Shown in pieces: positions 22,822 to 31,383 of a DNA stretch of 42,302 nt (its first letter is position 1; every line of letters begins with the position of its first letter). The notes beneath the pieces are model-generated. The model did no database searches, was not told the origin of the DNA, and saw nothing but the letters and a program-made list of their open reading frames with translations. Position numbers and translations under genes: made by a program. The stretch comes from Planctomycetota bacterium (GTDB lineage Bacteria; Planctomycetota; B15-G4; JADJEK01), in assembly GCA_016213895.1 (NCBI GenBank), contig JACQZJ010000057.1, positions 1 to 42,302 on the forward strand, given 5' to 3'.

Positions 22822-23775
22822 ATGAACGAGGGCGGCTTCGACCGGGTGCACGACACGCGCGTGCGTGCGGCGGCCTTCGACTGGCTCGCGGCGCAGGTGC
22901 AAGTCCACGGCGACGTGCTGCAGCGGAAGATCCTCGCTGGCGGCTTCTTCCTCGATGAGACGCGCGTGCCGCTCGTCGGACCACAGGGGATCTTCAAGCC
23001 ACGGGTCCTGCGCGATGTTCCCTTGTCCATCACCACGGTCCCCGAAGGACCGTACGACGACGCCTTCACCCGCGAGAACCTGCTTCGCTACCGCTACCGC
23101 GGCACGGATCCGCAGCACGCGGACAACCGCGGCCTGCGCCTCGCCTTGGATCTGCGCCTGCCGCTGGTCTACTTCCACGGCGTGCTGCCCGGGAGGTACG
23201 TTCCCGCCTGGCCGGTCTTCGTGGTCGGGGACGATCCGACCGGACTGGCCTTCTCGATCGCGGTCGACGATGTCGCCCACGCCAGCTCCACGCTGCACGC
23301 GGCGGCTGTGTTCGGCGCGGTTCATGAAGACGCGGACGCGGGCCGCCGCCAGTACATCACGGTCATGACGCGCCAGCGCCTGCACCAGCGCGCCTTCCGC
23401 GAACGCGTGCTCCAGGCCTACCGCCGGCAGTGCGCCTTCTGCAGGCTCGCGCACGAGGAGCTGCTCGACGCGGCGCACATCATCGCCGACGCCGAGGCGG
23501 AGGGCGAACCGGTCGTTCCGAACGGCCTCGCCCTGTGCGCGCTGCACCACGCGGCCTTCGACCGCCACTTCCTCGGCCTGCGACCGGACTGCGTGGTGCA
23601 GGTGCGGCCGGACGTGCTTCGTGAGCACGACGGCCCCACGCTGGTGCACGCGCTGCAGCGCCTGCACGGCCTGAGCATCCTCCTGCCGCGTGCCGCGAGG
23701 CTCAGGCCCGATCCCGCGCGGCTCGAGGCGCGCTATGAGTCGTTCCGGCTCGCGGCGCGCGCCGCGGGCGAATGA
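22822..23775 (+). CDS. HNH endonuclease-domain protein
   Basis: A 317-residue protein with a C-terminal HNH nuclease domain (HNH_2 type). C204/C207 (CAFC), AHI with H219, NG at 234-235, then LCALHHAAFDRHF with H242/H243 and D247 give the complete ββα-metal signature. Residues 10-190 form an N-terminal domain (EGPYDDAFTRENLLRYRYRG, LRLPLVYFHG, WPVFVVGDD) typical of putative restriction endonucleases of this group. No methyltransferase, specificity subunit or other defence gene is adjacent. It may be a modification-dependent or orphan nuclease. The ATG at 22822 with GAGG upstream is preferred over the CTG/TTG-type longer frame. It converges on the radical SAM gene. Confidence 0.85.
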   Translation: MNEGGFDRVHDTRVRAAAFDWLAAQVQVHGDVLQRKILAGGFFLDETRVPLVGPQGIFKPRVLRDVPLSITTVPEGPYDDAFTRENLLRYRYRGTDPQHADNRGLRLALDLRLPLVYFHGVLPGRYVPAWPVFVVGDDPTGLAFSIAVDDVAHASSTLHAAAVFGAVHEDADAGRRQYITVMTRQRLHQRAFRERVLQAYRRQCAFCRLAHEELLDAAHIIADAEAEGEPVVPNGLALCALHHAAFDRHFLGLRPDCVVQVRPDVLREHDGPTLVHALQRLHGLSILLPRAARLRPDPARLEARYESFRLAARAAGE

Positions 23776-23785
23776 GCGGCCGCCG

Positions 23786-23803
23786 CGGCGTCCTCACACG
23801 CCG
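23786..23803. terminator. Stem-loop between convergent genes
   Basis: CGGCGT at 23786-23791 pairs with ACGCCG at 23798-23803 around a 6-nt loop that contains the stop codon of the minus-strand radical SAM gene. It lies 11 nt after the HNH stop and has no T-run. It is a possible bidirectional terminator. Confidence 0.35.
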
Positions 23804-24906
23804 TGCAGGTAGTGGCAGACAGAGCAGCCCGCGGGAGCGGGTGGCATGGCCGCGGCCGCGGCGTCGAGCGTGTCCGCGTAGCGCGAAGGCGCGGTGCCGA
23901 CGAAGCCTCCCAGGATCTTGCTCTCGTAGGCGCGGGCGCGCTCCGCGAAGCGCTCGCGGCGCTCTCGGCAGGGCGCCGCTTCCCAGATTGCGAGCAGGTC
24001 GTCGCCGGGAAGGCGGCCGTAGTGCGCCTCGGGCATGTGCACGTCCTGCCCGAAGAAGACGCTCGGGCCGCCGTAGGCCAGGCCGATGCAGGCCGAGACC
24101 ACACCGTCGTGGCGGATGAAGAGCGAGGAGCGCGGATCCTGGCCGCAGACTGCGCGCTCGCGCGGAAGGAAGGCGGCCGCCTCGCTCTTGAGGCCGAGCT
24201 TGCGCGCCAGGCGCCGCGCGCGCGCCAGCCTCTTCTCCAGCTTCTTGAGCGCGCGGTCCGTCCCTTGCGCGAAGAGGCCGCGGCCGCGGCCGTGCTCCCC
24301 GCGGATGACGTCGCACTGCTTGAAGTGGATCTTGTCTGCGCCGACTTCAGCCGCGAGGCGCACGATCCCTTCCATCTCGTGGGCGTTCTCCGGCATGAGC
24401 ACGAAGTTGATCATCGTCCGCGGCCGGCCCGCGCTTCGCAGGCGGGCGAGGCGCTCCACGTTCTCGCACACGCGCGCGAAGTCCGAGCCCACGCGGATGG
24501 CCTCGTAGGTCTCGCGCGTGGCGCCGTCCAGGGAGACCGCGATCCAGTCGATGCCGGCCTCGATGAGGCGCCGCGCCGCGCCGTCGTCCAGCAGCAGGCC
24601 GTTGCTGAGGAGGCCGGTCTCGCAGCCGGCCGCGTGCGCCTGCGCGACCCAGCGCGCGATGTCAGGCTGCAGGAGCGGTTCGCCGCCGCCCGAGAAGTCG
24701 ATGGAGCGCGCCTGTGGCAGATGCGGGACGATCGCCTCCCAGACCTCCGGCAGCATGTGCGGCCGCGGCGCCGCGCTCTGCCGGGCCTCGTGCCAGGGAC
24801 ACATCACGCAGCGGAGCCGGCAGTCGATGCTCGACTCCACCTGCAGCAGGCTCCAGCGCCGGCCGTCTTGCGACGCGGGCAGCAGCGCCAGCCATCCGCG
24901 GTCCAT
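23794..24906 (-). CDS. Radical SAM enzyme with C-terminal SPASM/twitch-like region
   Basis: A 370-residue radical SAM protein. C29, C33 and C36 (CRLRCVMC) bind the [4Fe-4S] cluster. DFSGGGEPLLQP is the SAM-binding GGE motif, and SNGLLLD and VSLDGATRETYEAIR are the usual barrel motifs. The C-terminal third has further cysteines (AVCGQDP, VSACIGLAYGG, PCRERRE, CSVCHYL), suggesting an auxiliary cluster. YGRLPGDDLLAIWEAAP is typical of SPASM-type proteins. The substrate is unknown. It ends a minus-strand operon after the YeiH-type exporter and two small paralogous proteins. It is a clear paralogue of the radical SAM half of the fusion at 29603. The start at 24906 lies 25 nt after the preceding stop. 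Confidence 0.87.
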   Translation of the reverse strand: MDRGWLALLPASQDGRRWSLLQVESSIDCRLRCVMCPWHEARQSAAPRPHMLPEVWEAIVPHLPQARSIDFSGGGEPLLQPDIARWVAQAHAAGCETGLLSNGLLLDDGAARRLIEAGIDWIAVSLDGATRETYEAIRVGSDFARVCENVERLARLRSAGRPRTMINFVLMPENAHEMEGIVRLAAEVGADKIHFKQCDVIRGEHGRGRGLFAQGTDRALKKLEKRLARARRLARKLGLKSEAAAFLPRERAVCGQDPRSSLFIRHDGVVSACIGLAYGGPSVFFGQDVHMPEAHYGRLPGDDLLAIWEAAPCRERRERFAERARAYESKILGGFVGTAPSRYADTLDAAAAAMPPAPAGCSVCHYLHGV

Positions 24907-24931
24907 CGCTTGCCGTGTCCTTTCGTGCGTC

Positions 24932-25546
24932 TCAACTCGGCGCGGCAAAGGCCGCCAGCGCTTCGGCGGCGCGCACTTCCGCGGCCGCGGCCAGCAAACG
25001 CGAGACGAACGCAGGGTCGGAGCGCTCGCCCAGGAAGTCCTGCGCGGCGCGTATCACCGCCTGCTCGGCCGCGATCAGACGATCCAGGAAGTCCTGGTAG
25101 GCGCCGCGCCCGGCGTAGGCGCCGCGCACCAGCGCGGCGTGGTCCTGGCCCTCTGCCTGCAATAGCCGCTCGTAGTGCGAGAGGAGAAGCTCCATCTCCG
25201 CGATCTGCCGCTCGCGGATGGAGTCGGCGTAGACGTTGCCCAGGTCTCGCTCGAGCAGGGCGCGCGTCTCCTCTTCGAAGCGTCGCTGGACCTCGGCGCG
25301 CGCGGCGCGCTCGTGCGCCAGGTCGCAGGCCGCCTCGAGAGCGAGCTTCTTCGTGACCAGGTGGTTGGCGGCGATCCAGTCGCGCGCCTGCCGGCGCCGC
25401 GCACCGCGGAAGACCAAGAGAAGCGGCAGGATGACCTCCCAGGCGCTCACCGGCGGCGCGGGCAGCACGATGCGCGCCACGCGTTCGGCCACGGTGCGCT
25501 CGTGCGCCAGGATCGCCGCGCGTCTGCGCTCGATGGCGGCGGCCAT
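24932..25546 (-). CDS. Unknown helical protein, paralogue of the 25551 gene
   Basis: A 204-residue, mostly helical protein that I cannot name. A short hydrophobic segment (VILPLLLVFRG) near residues 37-48 is followed by charged helices (AEVQRRFEEETRALLERDLG, RERQIAEMELLLSHYERLLQ). The stretch HYERLLQAEGQDHAALVRGA followed by YAGRGAYQDFLDRL matches HYRRLLAAAGDDFAALVRAA followed by YGERAAYEDFLRRL in the gene immediately upstream, so the two arose by duplication. It starts 4 nt after that gene's stop and is followed after 25 nt by the radical SAM gene. Context suggests an accessory of the YeiH-type exporter or of the radical SAM enzyme. Confidence 0.72.
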   Translation of the reverse strand: MAAAIERRRAAILAHERTVAERVARIVLPAPPVSAWEVILPLLLVFRGARRRQARDWIAANHLVTKKLALEAACDLAHERAARAEVQRRFEEETRALLERDLGNVYADSIRERQIAEMELLLSHYERLLQAEGQDHAALVRGAYAGRGAYQDFLDRLIAAEQAVIRAAQDFLGERSDPAFVSRLLAAAAEVRAAEALAAFAAPS

Positions 25547-25550
25547 GCCC

Positions 25551-25991
25551 TCAGTCCTGGAACAGCTCGCGAGCGTGCCGCGCGCGGGTCTCGCGCACTC
25601 GCTGCGCTTCGGCAGGATCGGCCGCTTCTTCCACCCGCTCGAGCCGCCGCAGGAAGTCCTCGTACGCCGCGCGCTCGCCGTAGGCCGCGCGCACCAGGGC
25701 CGCGAAGTCGTCCCCGGCCGCGGCGAGAAGCCTGCGGTAGTGCTCGGCGAGCAGGTCGTGCAATGGCCGCTCATTCGGCGGGACGGGCGCACCCGCCAGC
25801 GCCCGGCGCCTGGGCGAGAGGTACGTCTCCTGGAAGCGCCGGATCCAGTGGGTGCGCCGCAGGAACTCGACGAGGAACATGCCCGGCACGGCCTGCTGCC
25901 AGAGGGGCCGCGGCTTTGCCACGTACAGGGAGAGCGCGATGCGCCGCGCGAGCTGGGCTTCGGCCTCGAGGATGAGGTGCTCGCATTCCAT
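25551..25991 (-). CDS. Unknown small protein, paralogue of the 24932 gene
   Basis: A 146-residue protein. The N-terminal half has a moderately hydrophobic stretch (PLWQQAVPGMFLVEFLRR) aligning with the hydrophobic segment of the downstream paralogue. The C-terminal half carries the shared HY-x-RLL-x-A-x-G-x-D-x-AALVR-x-AY core. It is shorter than its partner and ends in ARHARELFQD. The start at 25991 lies 26 nt after the YeiH-type gene; the longer frame runs antisense through that gene and is discarded. The pair behind one exporter suggests two non-identical subunits. The function is unknown. Confidence 0.7.
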   Translation of the reverse strand: MECEHLILEAEAQLARRIALSLYVAKPRPLWQQAVPGMFLVEFLRRTHWIRRFQETYLSPRRRALAGAPVPPNERPLHDLLAEHYRRLLAAAGDDFAALVRAAYGERAAYEDFLRRLERVEEAADPAEAQRVRETRARHARELFQD

Positions 25992-26017
25992 GTTGCAGCG
26001 GCCGCGGGGCGGCCGCG

Positions 26018-27367
26018 CTACTTGAGCGCGGGCACCGGGAAGATGTCGCCCGACCACAGAACCCAGGCGACGAACAGCGTCCACAGGGCATTGGCGAGCT
26101 GGGAGATCCAGTAGGCGATCGCCGGCCGGCCACCGCCCACGGAGACCAGCTCCTTGAAGTTGGTCTCCAGGCCGATCGACACGAAGCAGAGGGCGAAGAA
26201 CCAGTTGCGGTACCCCTTGCAGGCGGTGCCCACGGCCTTGGCGAACGACTCGTCCCAGATGCCCTGGACGACGTAGGTCACGACGATCGAGGCGACCACG
26301 AACCCGATCACGAACTTGGGGAAGCGATACCACACCTCCATGAAGGAGGGCTTCTGCAGATTCGGGTTCTCCTTGCGGTCGAGGCTGATCGTGCCCCACA
26401 GGGCGATGAGGAACGCGGCCAGGCCGATGAGCACGTTCTGCGCCATCTTCACCAGGTTGGCCGCATCCAGGGCCGCTTTGTTCTTCGCCTCGTCGCCGAA
26501 GTTGAGGGACTCTCCCGCGGCGATCACTGCGCCGGTGTTGTCGATCACGCCGCCCATCCAGGCGCCGGCCCACTCCGGCGACAGCCCGAGAGCGCCGGCG
26601 ATGGGCGGCATGACCACGATCAGCACCACGGCGCAGACCAGCACCCAGGCGACCATGTAGCTGATCTCCTTGGGCTTGCCCTGGATGGCGCCGCCCGCGG
26701 CGATGGTCGCCGACACGCCGCAGATGGAGTTGGCCGAGGCGATGATGGCGGAGAAGCGCTCGCCCACGCCGAACTTGCGGCAGATCCAGTAGGTCAGGAA
26801 CCAGACCGTGGTGGCGACGAGGAGCGCCTGAAGGATGCCGTAGGTGCCGCCTTCCAAGATCGACGTGAACATGATCTCCGCGCCCAGACACACCAGGCCT
26901 ACCTTGACGTAGAACTCGGTCAGGCCGGCTGCCTTCAGGATCGCCGGGGTGCGGAAGACGTTGCTGATGATCAGCCCAAAGATGAGCGCGAAGAGGACGT
27001 ACTCGATTCCCCAGTCGTTCATCAGCTTCTGGTTCGAGAGCACGAAGGCCAGGAACGAGAGCACGAAGAGCACGATGAAGCCGGGGATGAACTTCTTGAC
27101 GTCGAACTTCAGGAAGGCGCCGGCGAGCAGCGATCCTGCGAGGATCACGCCGAGGACCTTGAGCGTCGCGACCGCGGTCGCGCCCGCTCCGGCCGGGAGG
27201 ATCTCGGAGATGTCCTTCCACTCCTTGATGTCCGTCCATCCCTTGCCGAGCTTCGGGCCTGCGGGCAAGAGCTCGAACACGGCGAGCAACAGGATGGCCC
27301 AGCCGATGTAGCAGGACCACCAGTCCTCGCTCCGCCACGGCGCCGGTCTCGACTTCACCTCGTTCAT
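26018..27367 (-). CDS. YeiH/UPF0324-type putative anion (sulfate) exporter
   Basis: A 449-residue membrane protein with about eleven hydrophobic helices, of the putative sulfate exporter (UPF0324, YeiH) family. Characteristic blocks are VLFALIFGLIISNVFRTP, FYVKVGLVCLGAEIMF, ASANSICGVSATIAAGGAIQ, AWMGGVIDNTGAVIAAGE and FVSIGLETNFKELVSVGGGRP. The length is somewhat above the family's usual 340-380 residues because of an extended N-terminal region (residues 1-70) with one extra helix. The start at 27367 has AAGGAG 9 nt upstream. A perfect TTGACA box lies upstream at 27433-27438. It heads a four-gene minus-strand operon that includes the two paralogous proteins and the radical SAM enzyme. The transported anion is not established for the family. 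Confidence 0.85.
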   Translation of the reverse strand: MNEVKSRPAPWRSEDWWSCYIGWAILLLAVFELLPAGPKLGKGWTDIKEWKDISEILPAGAGATAVATLKVLGVILAGSLLAGAFLKFDVKKFIPGFIVLFVLSFLAFVLSNQKLMNDWGIEYVLFALIFGLIISNVFRTPAILKAAGLTEFYVKVGLVCLGAEIMFTSILEGGTYGILQALLVATTVWFLTYWICRKFGVGERFSAIIASANSICGVSATIAAGGAIQGKPKEISYMVAWVLVCAVVLIVVMPPIAGALGLSPEWAGAWMGGVIDNTGAVIAAGESLNFGDEAKNKAALDAANLVKMAQNVLIGLAAFLIALWGTISLDRKENPNLQKPSFMEVWYRFPKFVIGFVVASIVVTYVVQGIWDESFAKAVGTACKGYRNWFFALCFVSIGLETNFKELVSVGGGRPAIAYWISQLANALWTLFVAWVLWSGDIFPVPALK

Positions 27368-27432
27368 GGCGCGCGCTCCTTCGCTCTGCCGCCGCCGATG
27401 CGGGCGTTCATGCTCCGCGCCGCCGCCCGCAC

Positions 27433-27438
27433 TGTCAA
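27433..27438 (-). promoter_or_regulatory. Candidate -35 box for the exporter operon
   Basis: On the minus strand the hexamer reads TTGACA, an exact -35 consensus, 66 nt before the start at 27367. No good -10 follows at 17 nt; GCATGA at 19 nt is the best. The call is therefore tentative. Confidence 0.3.
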
Positions 27439-27579
27439 CAGCATTCCGATTCGCCGCAAGCGGCTGCTGGCAAAGATGTTGAGGTGCGGCGCCCGAATCG
27501 TGATGCGGGCCTCGCGCAAGGCGGCGTGCGCCGCTACGCTCTGGCCCTTCCGTCACACCCCTTCCCGCAGGACCCAGGC

Positions 27580-28551
27580 ATGACGCTCGACGTCGTCATC
27601 TGTCTCATCGGCTTCGTCTTGCTCTACTTCGGCGCCGAGTGGCTCGTGAAGGGCTCCTCCAGCCTGGCGCGAAGCCTGGGCGTGACCCCCCTCGCCATCG
27701 GCCTCACGGTCGTCGCCTACGGCACGTCCATGCCCGAGTTCGTGGTCAGCGTCCTCTCGGCGCACCGCGAGAAGAGCATGATCGCCGTGGGCAACGTGGT
27801 GGGCAGCAACATCTTCAATGTCGCTTTCATCCTGGGGCTGGCCGCCCTCATCCGCCCCCTCGCCTGCAACCGCGGCGCGGCGCGGCGCGACAACCCGATC
27901 ATGCTCGGGGTGTCGCTCTTCGTGTTGGTCATCTGTCTCGACTCGCATATCGGCCGCATCGACGGCGCCGTGCTCTTCCTCGGGATCATCGCCTACACCG
28001 TGATGAACTTCTGGTTCTCGCGCCGCGAGGCGCGAGAGGGCGCATCCGGTCAGCCCGAGGCCGCGGTGCAGGAGGTCGGCTACCTCGCTTCGCGGCCCCG
28101 GCAGATCCTGTGCATCGCCGCCGGCATCGCCGGCGTGATCATCGGCGCCGACCGGGTAGTGGTCTCGGCCGAGAAGATCATGACGGCGCTCGGCGTGAGC
28201 GAGAAGTTCATCGGCCTCACGGTCGTGGCCGTCGGCACATCGCTCCCGGAGCTGGCCACGTCGGTGGTCGCGGCGCTGCGCAAGGAGATGGACATCAGCG
28301 TCGGCAACATCATCGGCAGCAACGTGTTCAACATCCTGAGCGTGCTCGGCGCCGCGGCACTGATCCGTCCCATCGACATCCCCTGCGGCTTCATCGGCAG
28401 CGGCATGTGGATCGACTATGCGGTCATGGTGTTCACCAGCACGCTGCCGCTCTTCATGATGTGGAGGAAGCCGCTGATCAGCCGCAAGGAGGGGCTGGCG
28501 CTGCTTCTGATCTACGTGGGCTACATGGTGTTCCTGGTGAAGAACGCGTAG
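27580..28551 (+). CDS. Calcium/sodium (CaCA-type) antiporter, tandem copy 1
   Basis: A 323-residue CaCA-superfamily antiporter of the YrbG type with two inverted Na_Ca_ex repeats, about ten membrane helices, and a hydrophilic central loop (RREAREGASGQPEAAVQEVG). The α-repeats are complete: AYGTSMPEFVVSV with GNVVGSNIFNV, and AVGTSLPELATSV with GNIIGSNVFNIL. Both carry the cation-binding acidic residue (PEF, PEL). It probably exchanges Ca2+ for Na+ or H+ across the inner membrane. It is followed after 54 nt by a near-identical second gene, and the upstream leader is partly duplicated as well. The ATG at 27580 begins the conserved first helix. Confidence 0.9.
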   Translation: MTLDVVICLIGFVLLYFGAEWLVKGSSSLARSLGVTPLAIGLTVVAYGTSMPEFVVSVLSAHREKSMIAVGNVVGSNIFNVAFILGLAALIRPLACNRGAARRDNPIMLGVSLFVLVICLDSHIGRIDGAVLFLGIIAYTVMNFWFSRREAREGASGQPEAAVQEVGYLASRPRQILCIAAGIAGVIIGADRVVVSAEKIMTALGVSEKFIGLTVVAVGTSLPELATSVVAALRKEMDISVGNIIGSNVFNILSVLGAAALIRPIDIPCGFIGSGMWIDYAVMVFTSTLPLFMMWRKPLISRKEGLALLLIYVGYMVFLVKNA

Positions 28552-28605
28552 CGGACGCGCGCCGCTGCGCGCTGGCCTTTCGTGCTCCTTCTGGCGAGAC
28601 CTGGC

Positions 28606-29583
28606 ATGGCGTTCGACGTGATCCTCTGTCTTCTCGGCTTCCTCTTGCTCTACTTCGGCGCCGACTGGCTCGTGAAGGGCTCGTCCAGCCTGGCGCGAAG
28701 CCTGGGCGTGACCCCGCTCGCGATCGGCCTCACCGTGGTCGCCTTCGGCACCTCGACCCCCGAGTTCGTGGTCAGCGTGCTCTCCTCGTTCAGGGAGAAG
28801 AGCATGATCGCCGTGGGGAACGTCGTCGGCAGCAACATCTGCAATGTTGCCCTCATCTTGGGGCTGGCCGCCGCCATCCACCCGCTCACGACCGACCGGG
28901 GCGCGGCGCGGCGCGACAACCCGATCATGCTCGGGGTGTCGCTCCTGCTGCTGGCCATCTGTCTCGATTCGAGGATCGGCCGCATCGAGGGCGCCGCGCT
29001 CTTCCTCGGGATCATCGCCTACACGCTGATGAACTACCGGTTCGCGCGGCGCGAGGGGCGGGAGGACGGGTGCGACAAGCCCGACGCCGCCGGCGCAGCG
29101 CAGGAGGTCGGCTTCATCGCCTCCCGGCCCCGACAGATCCTGTATATCCTCCTGGGCATCGCGGGCGTGGTCTACGGCGCGCACCTGGTGGTGGGGTCGG
29201 CCGTGAAGATCATGACGGTGCTCGGCGTGAGCGAGAAGTTCATCGGTCTCACGGTCGTGGCCGTCGGCACCTCGCTCCCGGAGCTGGCCACGTCGGTGGT
29301 CGCGGCCCTGCGCGGGGAGATGAACATCAGCGTGGGCAACATCATCGGCAGCAATGTCTTCAACATCCTGAGCGTGCTCGGTGTGGCGGCGCTGGTGCGT
29401 CCGATCACGATTCCCGGCGGCTTCATTGGCAGCGGCATGTGGATCGACTACACGGTCATGGTGTTCACCAGCGCCCTGCCGCTCGTCATGATGTGGAAGG
29501 CGCAGACCGTCGCCCGCAAGGATGGCGTGCTGCTTCTTCTGATCTACGCGGGCTACGTGGCGTTCCTGGTGAAGAACGCGTAG
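28606..29583 (+). CDS. Calcium/sodium (CaCA-type) antiporter, tandem copy 2
   Basis: A 325-residue antiporter, a tandem duplicate of the preceding gene with long identical stretches (WLVKGSSSLARSLGVTPLAI, VSEKFIGLTVVAVGTSLPEL). Both α-repeats are intact: AFGTSTPEFVVSV with GNVVGSNICNV, and AVGTSLPELATSV with GNIIGSNVFNIL. Differences concentrate in the cytoplasmic loop and at the α1 asparagine neighbourhood (SNIFNV becomes SNICNV), so ion preference or regulation may differ. The start at 28606 matches that of copy 1. It is followed after 19 nt by the SDR-radical SAM gene, probably in one transcript. Confidence 0.9.
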   Translation: MAFDVILCLLGFLLLYFGADWLVKGSSSLARSLGVTPLAIGLTVVAFGTSTPEFVVSVLSSFREKSMIAVGNVVGSNICNVALILGLAAAIHPLTTDRGAARRDNPIMLGVSLLLLAICLDSRIGRIEGAALFLGIIAYTLMNYRFARREGREDGCDKPDAAGAAQEVGFIASRPRQILYILLGIAGVVYGAHLVVGSAVKIMTVLGVSEKFIGLTVVAVGTSLPELATSVVAALRGEMNISVGNIIGSNVFNILSVLGVAALVRPITIPGGFIGSGMWIDYTVMVFTSALPLVMMWKAQTVARKDGVLLLLIYAGYVAFLVKNA

Positions 29584-29602
29584 CGTCCGCGCGGGAGCGG
29601 CG

Positions 29603-31329
29603 ATGCCGGACGATCCCTTCCGCGAGCGCGTGGTGCTGCTGACCGGGGCCTCCCGGGGCCTGGGCCTCGCCCTGGTGCAACGACTCGCGGCGCGCGGGGC
29701 GCGGCTCGTGCTCTCGAGCCGCGCGCTTGCCGATCTGCGCGCCGCGGCCGCGTCGCTTCCCGCTCCGGCCGCGGCAACGCTGATTCCCGCCGACCTCGCG
29801 TTGCCCGGCGAGGCGGAGCGCCTGGCGCACGAGGCCCAAGCCGCGTGCGGCCGCATCGACGTGCTCATCAACAACGCCGGCTTCGGCTACTTCGCCCTCC
29901 TGCGGGAGGTCGAGGGCGCGAAGCTGCGCCGGCTCTTCGAGGTCAACGCGTTCGCGCCGCTGCTCCTCGCCCGCGCGCTTCTGCCGGCGATGCTTGCCGC
30001 CGGAGAGGGCCGCATCGTCAACGTCGTCTCGAGCGCGGGATTCTCGCCTCTGCCCTCGGCGGGCGTCTACGGCGCGAGCAAGGCCGCGCTCGGCGTCCTG
30101 GGCAGCGTGCTCCGGCTCGAGCTCGAGCCCGCGGGCATCGTGGTCGTCAACGTCTATCCCGGCACGCTCGACACCGAGTTCGAGCAGCACGCGGAACGCG
30201 AGGAAGGGCGCCAGGGCTTTTTCCCGGGGGGCGGGGGAGGGCTTCGCGTGGCCGAAGCGGCCGAGCAGGTGCTGGAGGCTGCGGCCGGCCCGGGCGGCGA
30301 CGTGTGGCTGGACGAGGGCGGAAAGCAGCTCGCGATCGACGCACTGGTGCGGCCGGCCGAGGCCGGGCGCCGGCTCGCGCCGCTGCGCGACCGCGTGCTC
30401 CGCCAGGGAAGCGGCGCCAAGCCGCACGCCGAGCGCATCTGGCGGCGCTGGCGCCTGGAAGCGTCCTTGCTGTGCAACCTGCGCTGCGCGCTCTGCCCGG
30501 GCAAGACAGCGCGCGGGCAGCTTCCCGCGGGCGAAGGGCTCCTGCGCGACGACGTCTTCGCCGCGCTCCGGCCCTATCTCGGCGAGGTGGCGGAGGTCGA
30601 CTTCTCCGGCGGCGGCGAGCCGCTCCTCCAGCCGCGCCTCTGCGAGTGGATCGCGGCGGCGCGCGCCGCGGGCGCGAGCGCGAGCTTTCAGGCCGCAAGA
30701 TGGAGATCGTGCTGCGCTTCGTCATGCAGCGCGAGGGAGGGGCGGAGCTGGAGGGGATCGTGGAGCTGGCCGCCGCTCTCGGCGCGGACAGCGTGGACTT
30801 CACGCACTGTGACGTGGTGCGCGAGGTTCCGGCCGGCCGACCCGCGCTCTTCGCCGCGCCCGCGGACGCGCGCGTGCGCGAGCTGGAGAAGGCGCTGCGG
30901 CGCGCGCGGAAACGCGCGCGCAAGCTCGATCTCGAGGTGCGGGCCACGTCCTTCGTGCCGGAGGAGCAGCCGGTCTGCGCGCACGACCCGCGGTTCGCCC
31001 TGTTCGTGCGCCACGACGGCAGCGTGTCCCCCTGCCAGAACCTCGGCATCGGCGGCAGCGTCTGCTTCCTCGGCACGGATGTGGAGCTTCCCGTGGCGAG
31101 CTACGGGCGGCTCATCGGCCAGGACCTGCTCGAGCTGTGGCGTTCGCAGGCCTGCCGCGAAGTGCGCGACCGCTTCGCGGCGCGCGTCGCGGCTCAGGAA
31201 GAGGCCGTCTCCGGCGGCGTCTTCCCGCTGTCCGTGCGGCGCCTCAGCGAGACGCTCGAGGCGGCCCGCGCGGCCATGCCCGAGCCGCCCGCGGGCTGCC
31301 GGAGCTGCCGCCACCTTTACGACCTGTGA
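29603..31329 (+). pseudogene. SDR-radical SAM fusion with an internal deletion and frameshift
   Basis: Residues 1-255 or so are an intact short-chain dehydrogenase: TGASRGLGLAL (14-24) for NAD(P), NNAG, and YGASK with its catalytic Tyr-x3-Lys after VVSSAG. The same frame continues into a radical SAM domain (C291, C295, C298 in CNLRCALC; DFSGGGEPLLQP). At about 30680-30700 it loses frame. The coding sequence resumes in another frame (GRKMEIVLRFVMQREGG to CRHLYDL, stop 31329). Compared with its paralogue at 23794, about 58 residues are missing at the junction, including the SNG and SLDG barrel motifs. The SDR half could still be made, but the radical SAM half cannot fold normally. A short GCGCGAG direct repeat at the junction is consistent with a slippage deletion. 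It is 19 nt after the antiporter pair. Confidence 0.8.
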
Positions 31330-31342
31330 AGACCGCAGGCCG

Positions 31343-31348
31343 TACAAT
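31343..31348 (+). promoter_or_regulatory. Candidate -10 box for the GH106-like gene
   Basis: TACAAT lies 35 nt before the ATG at 31384, and GGAGGT at 31372-31377 is the ribosome site. No convincing -35 is present (TTACGA at 31317-31322 has a 20-nt spacer), so confidence is low. Confidence 0.3.
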
Positions 31349-31383
31349 GCGCGCGACGCGAGGCTTCTAGCCGGAGGTGCGGT

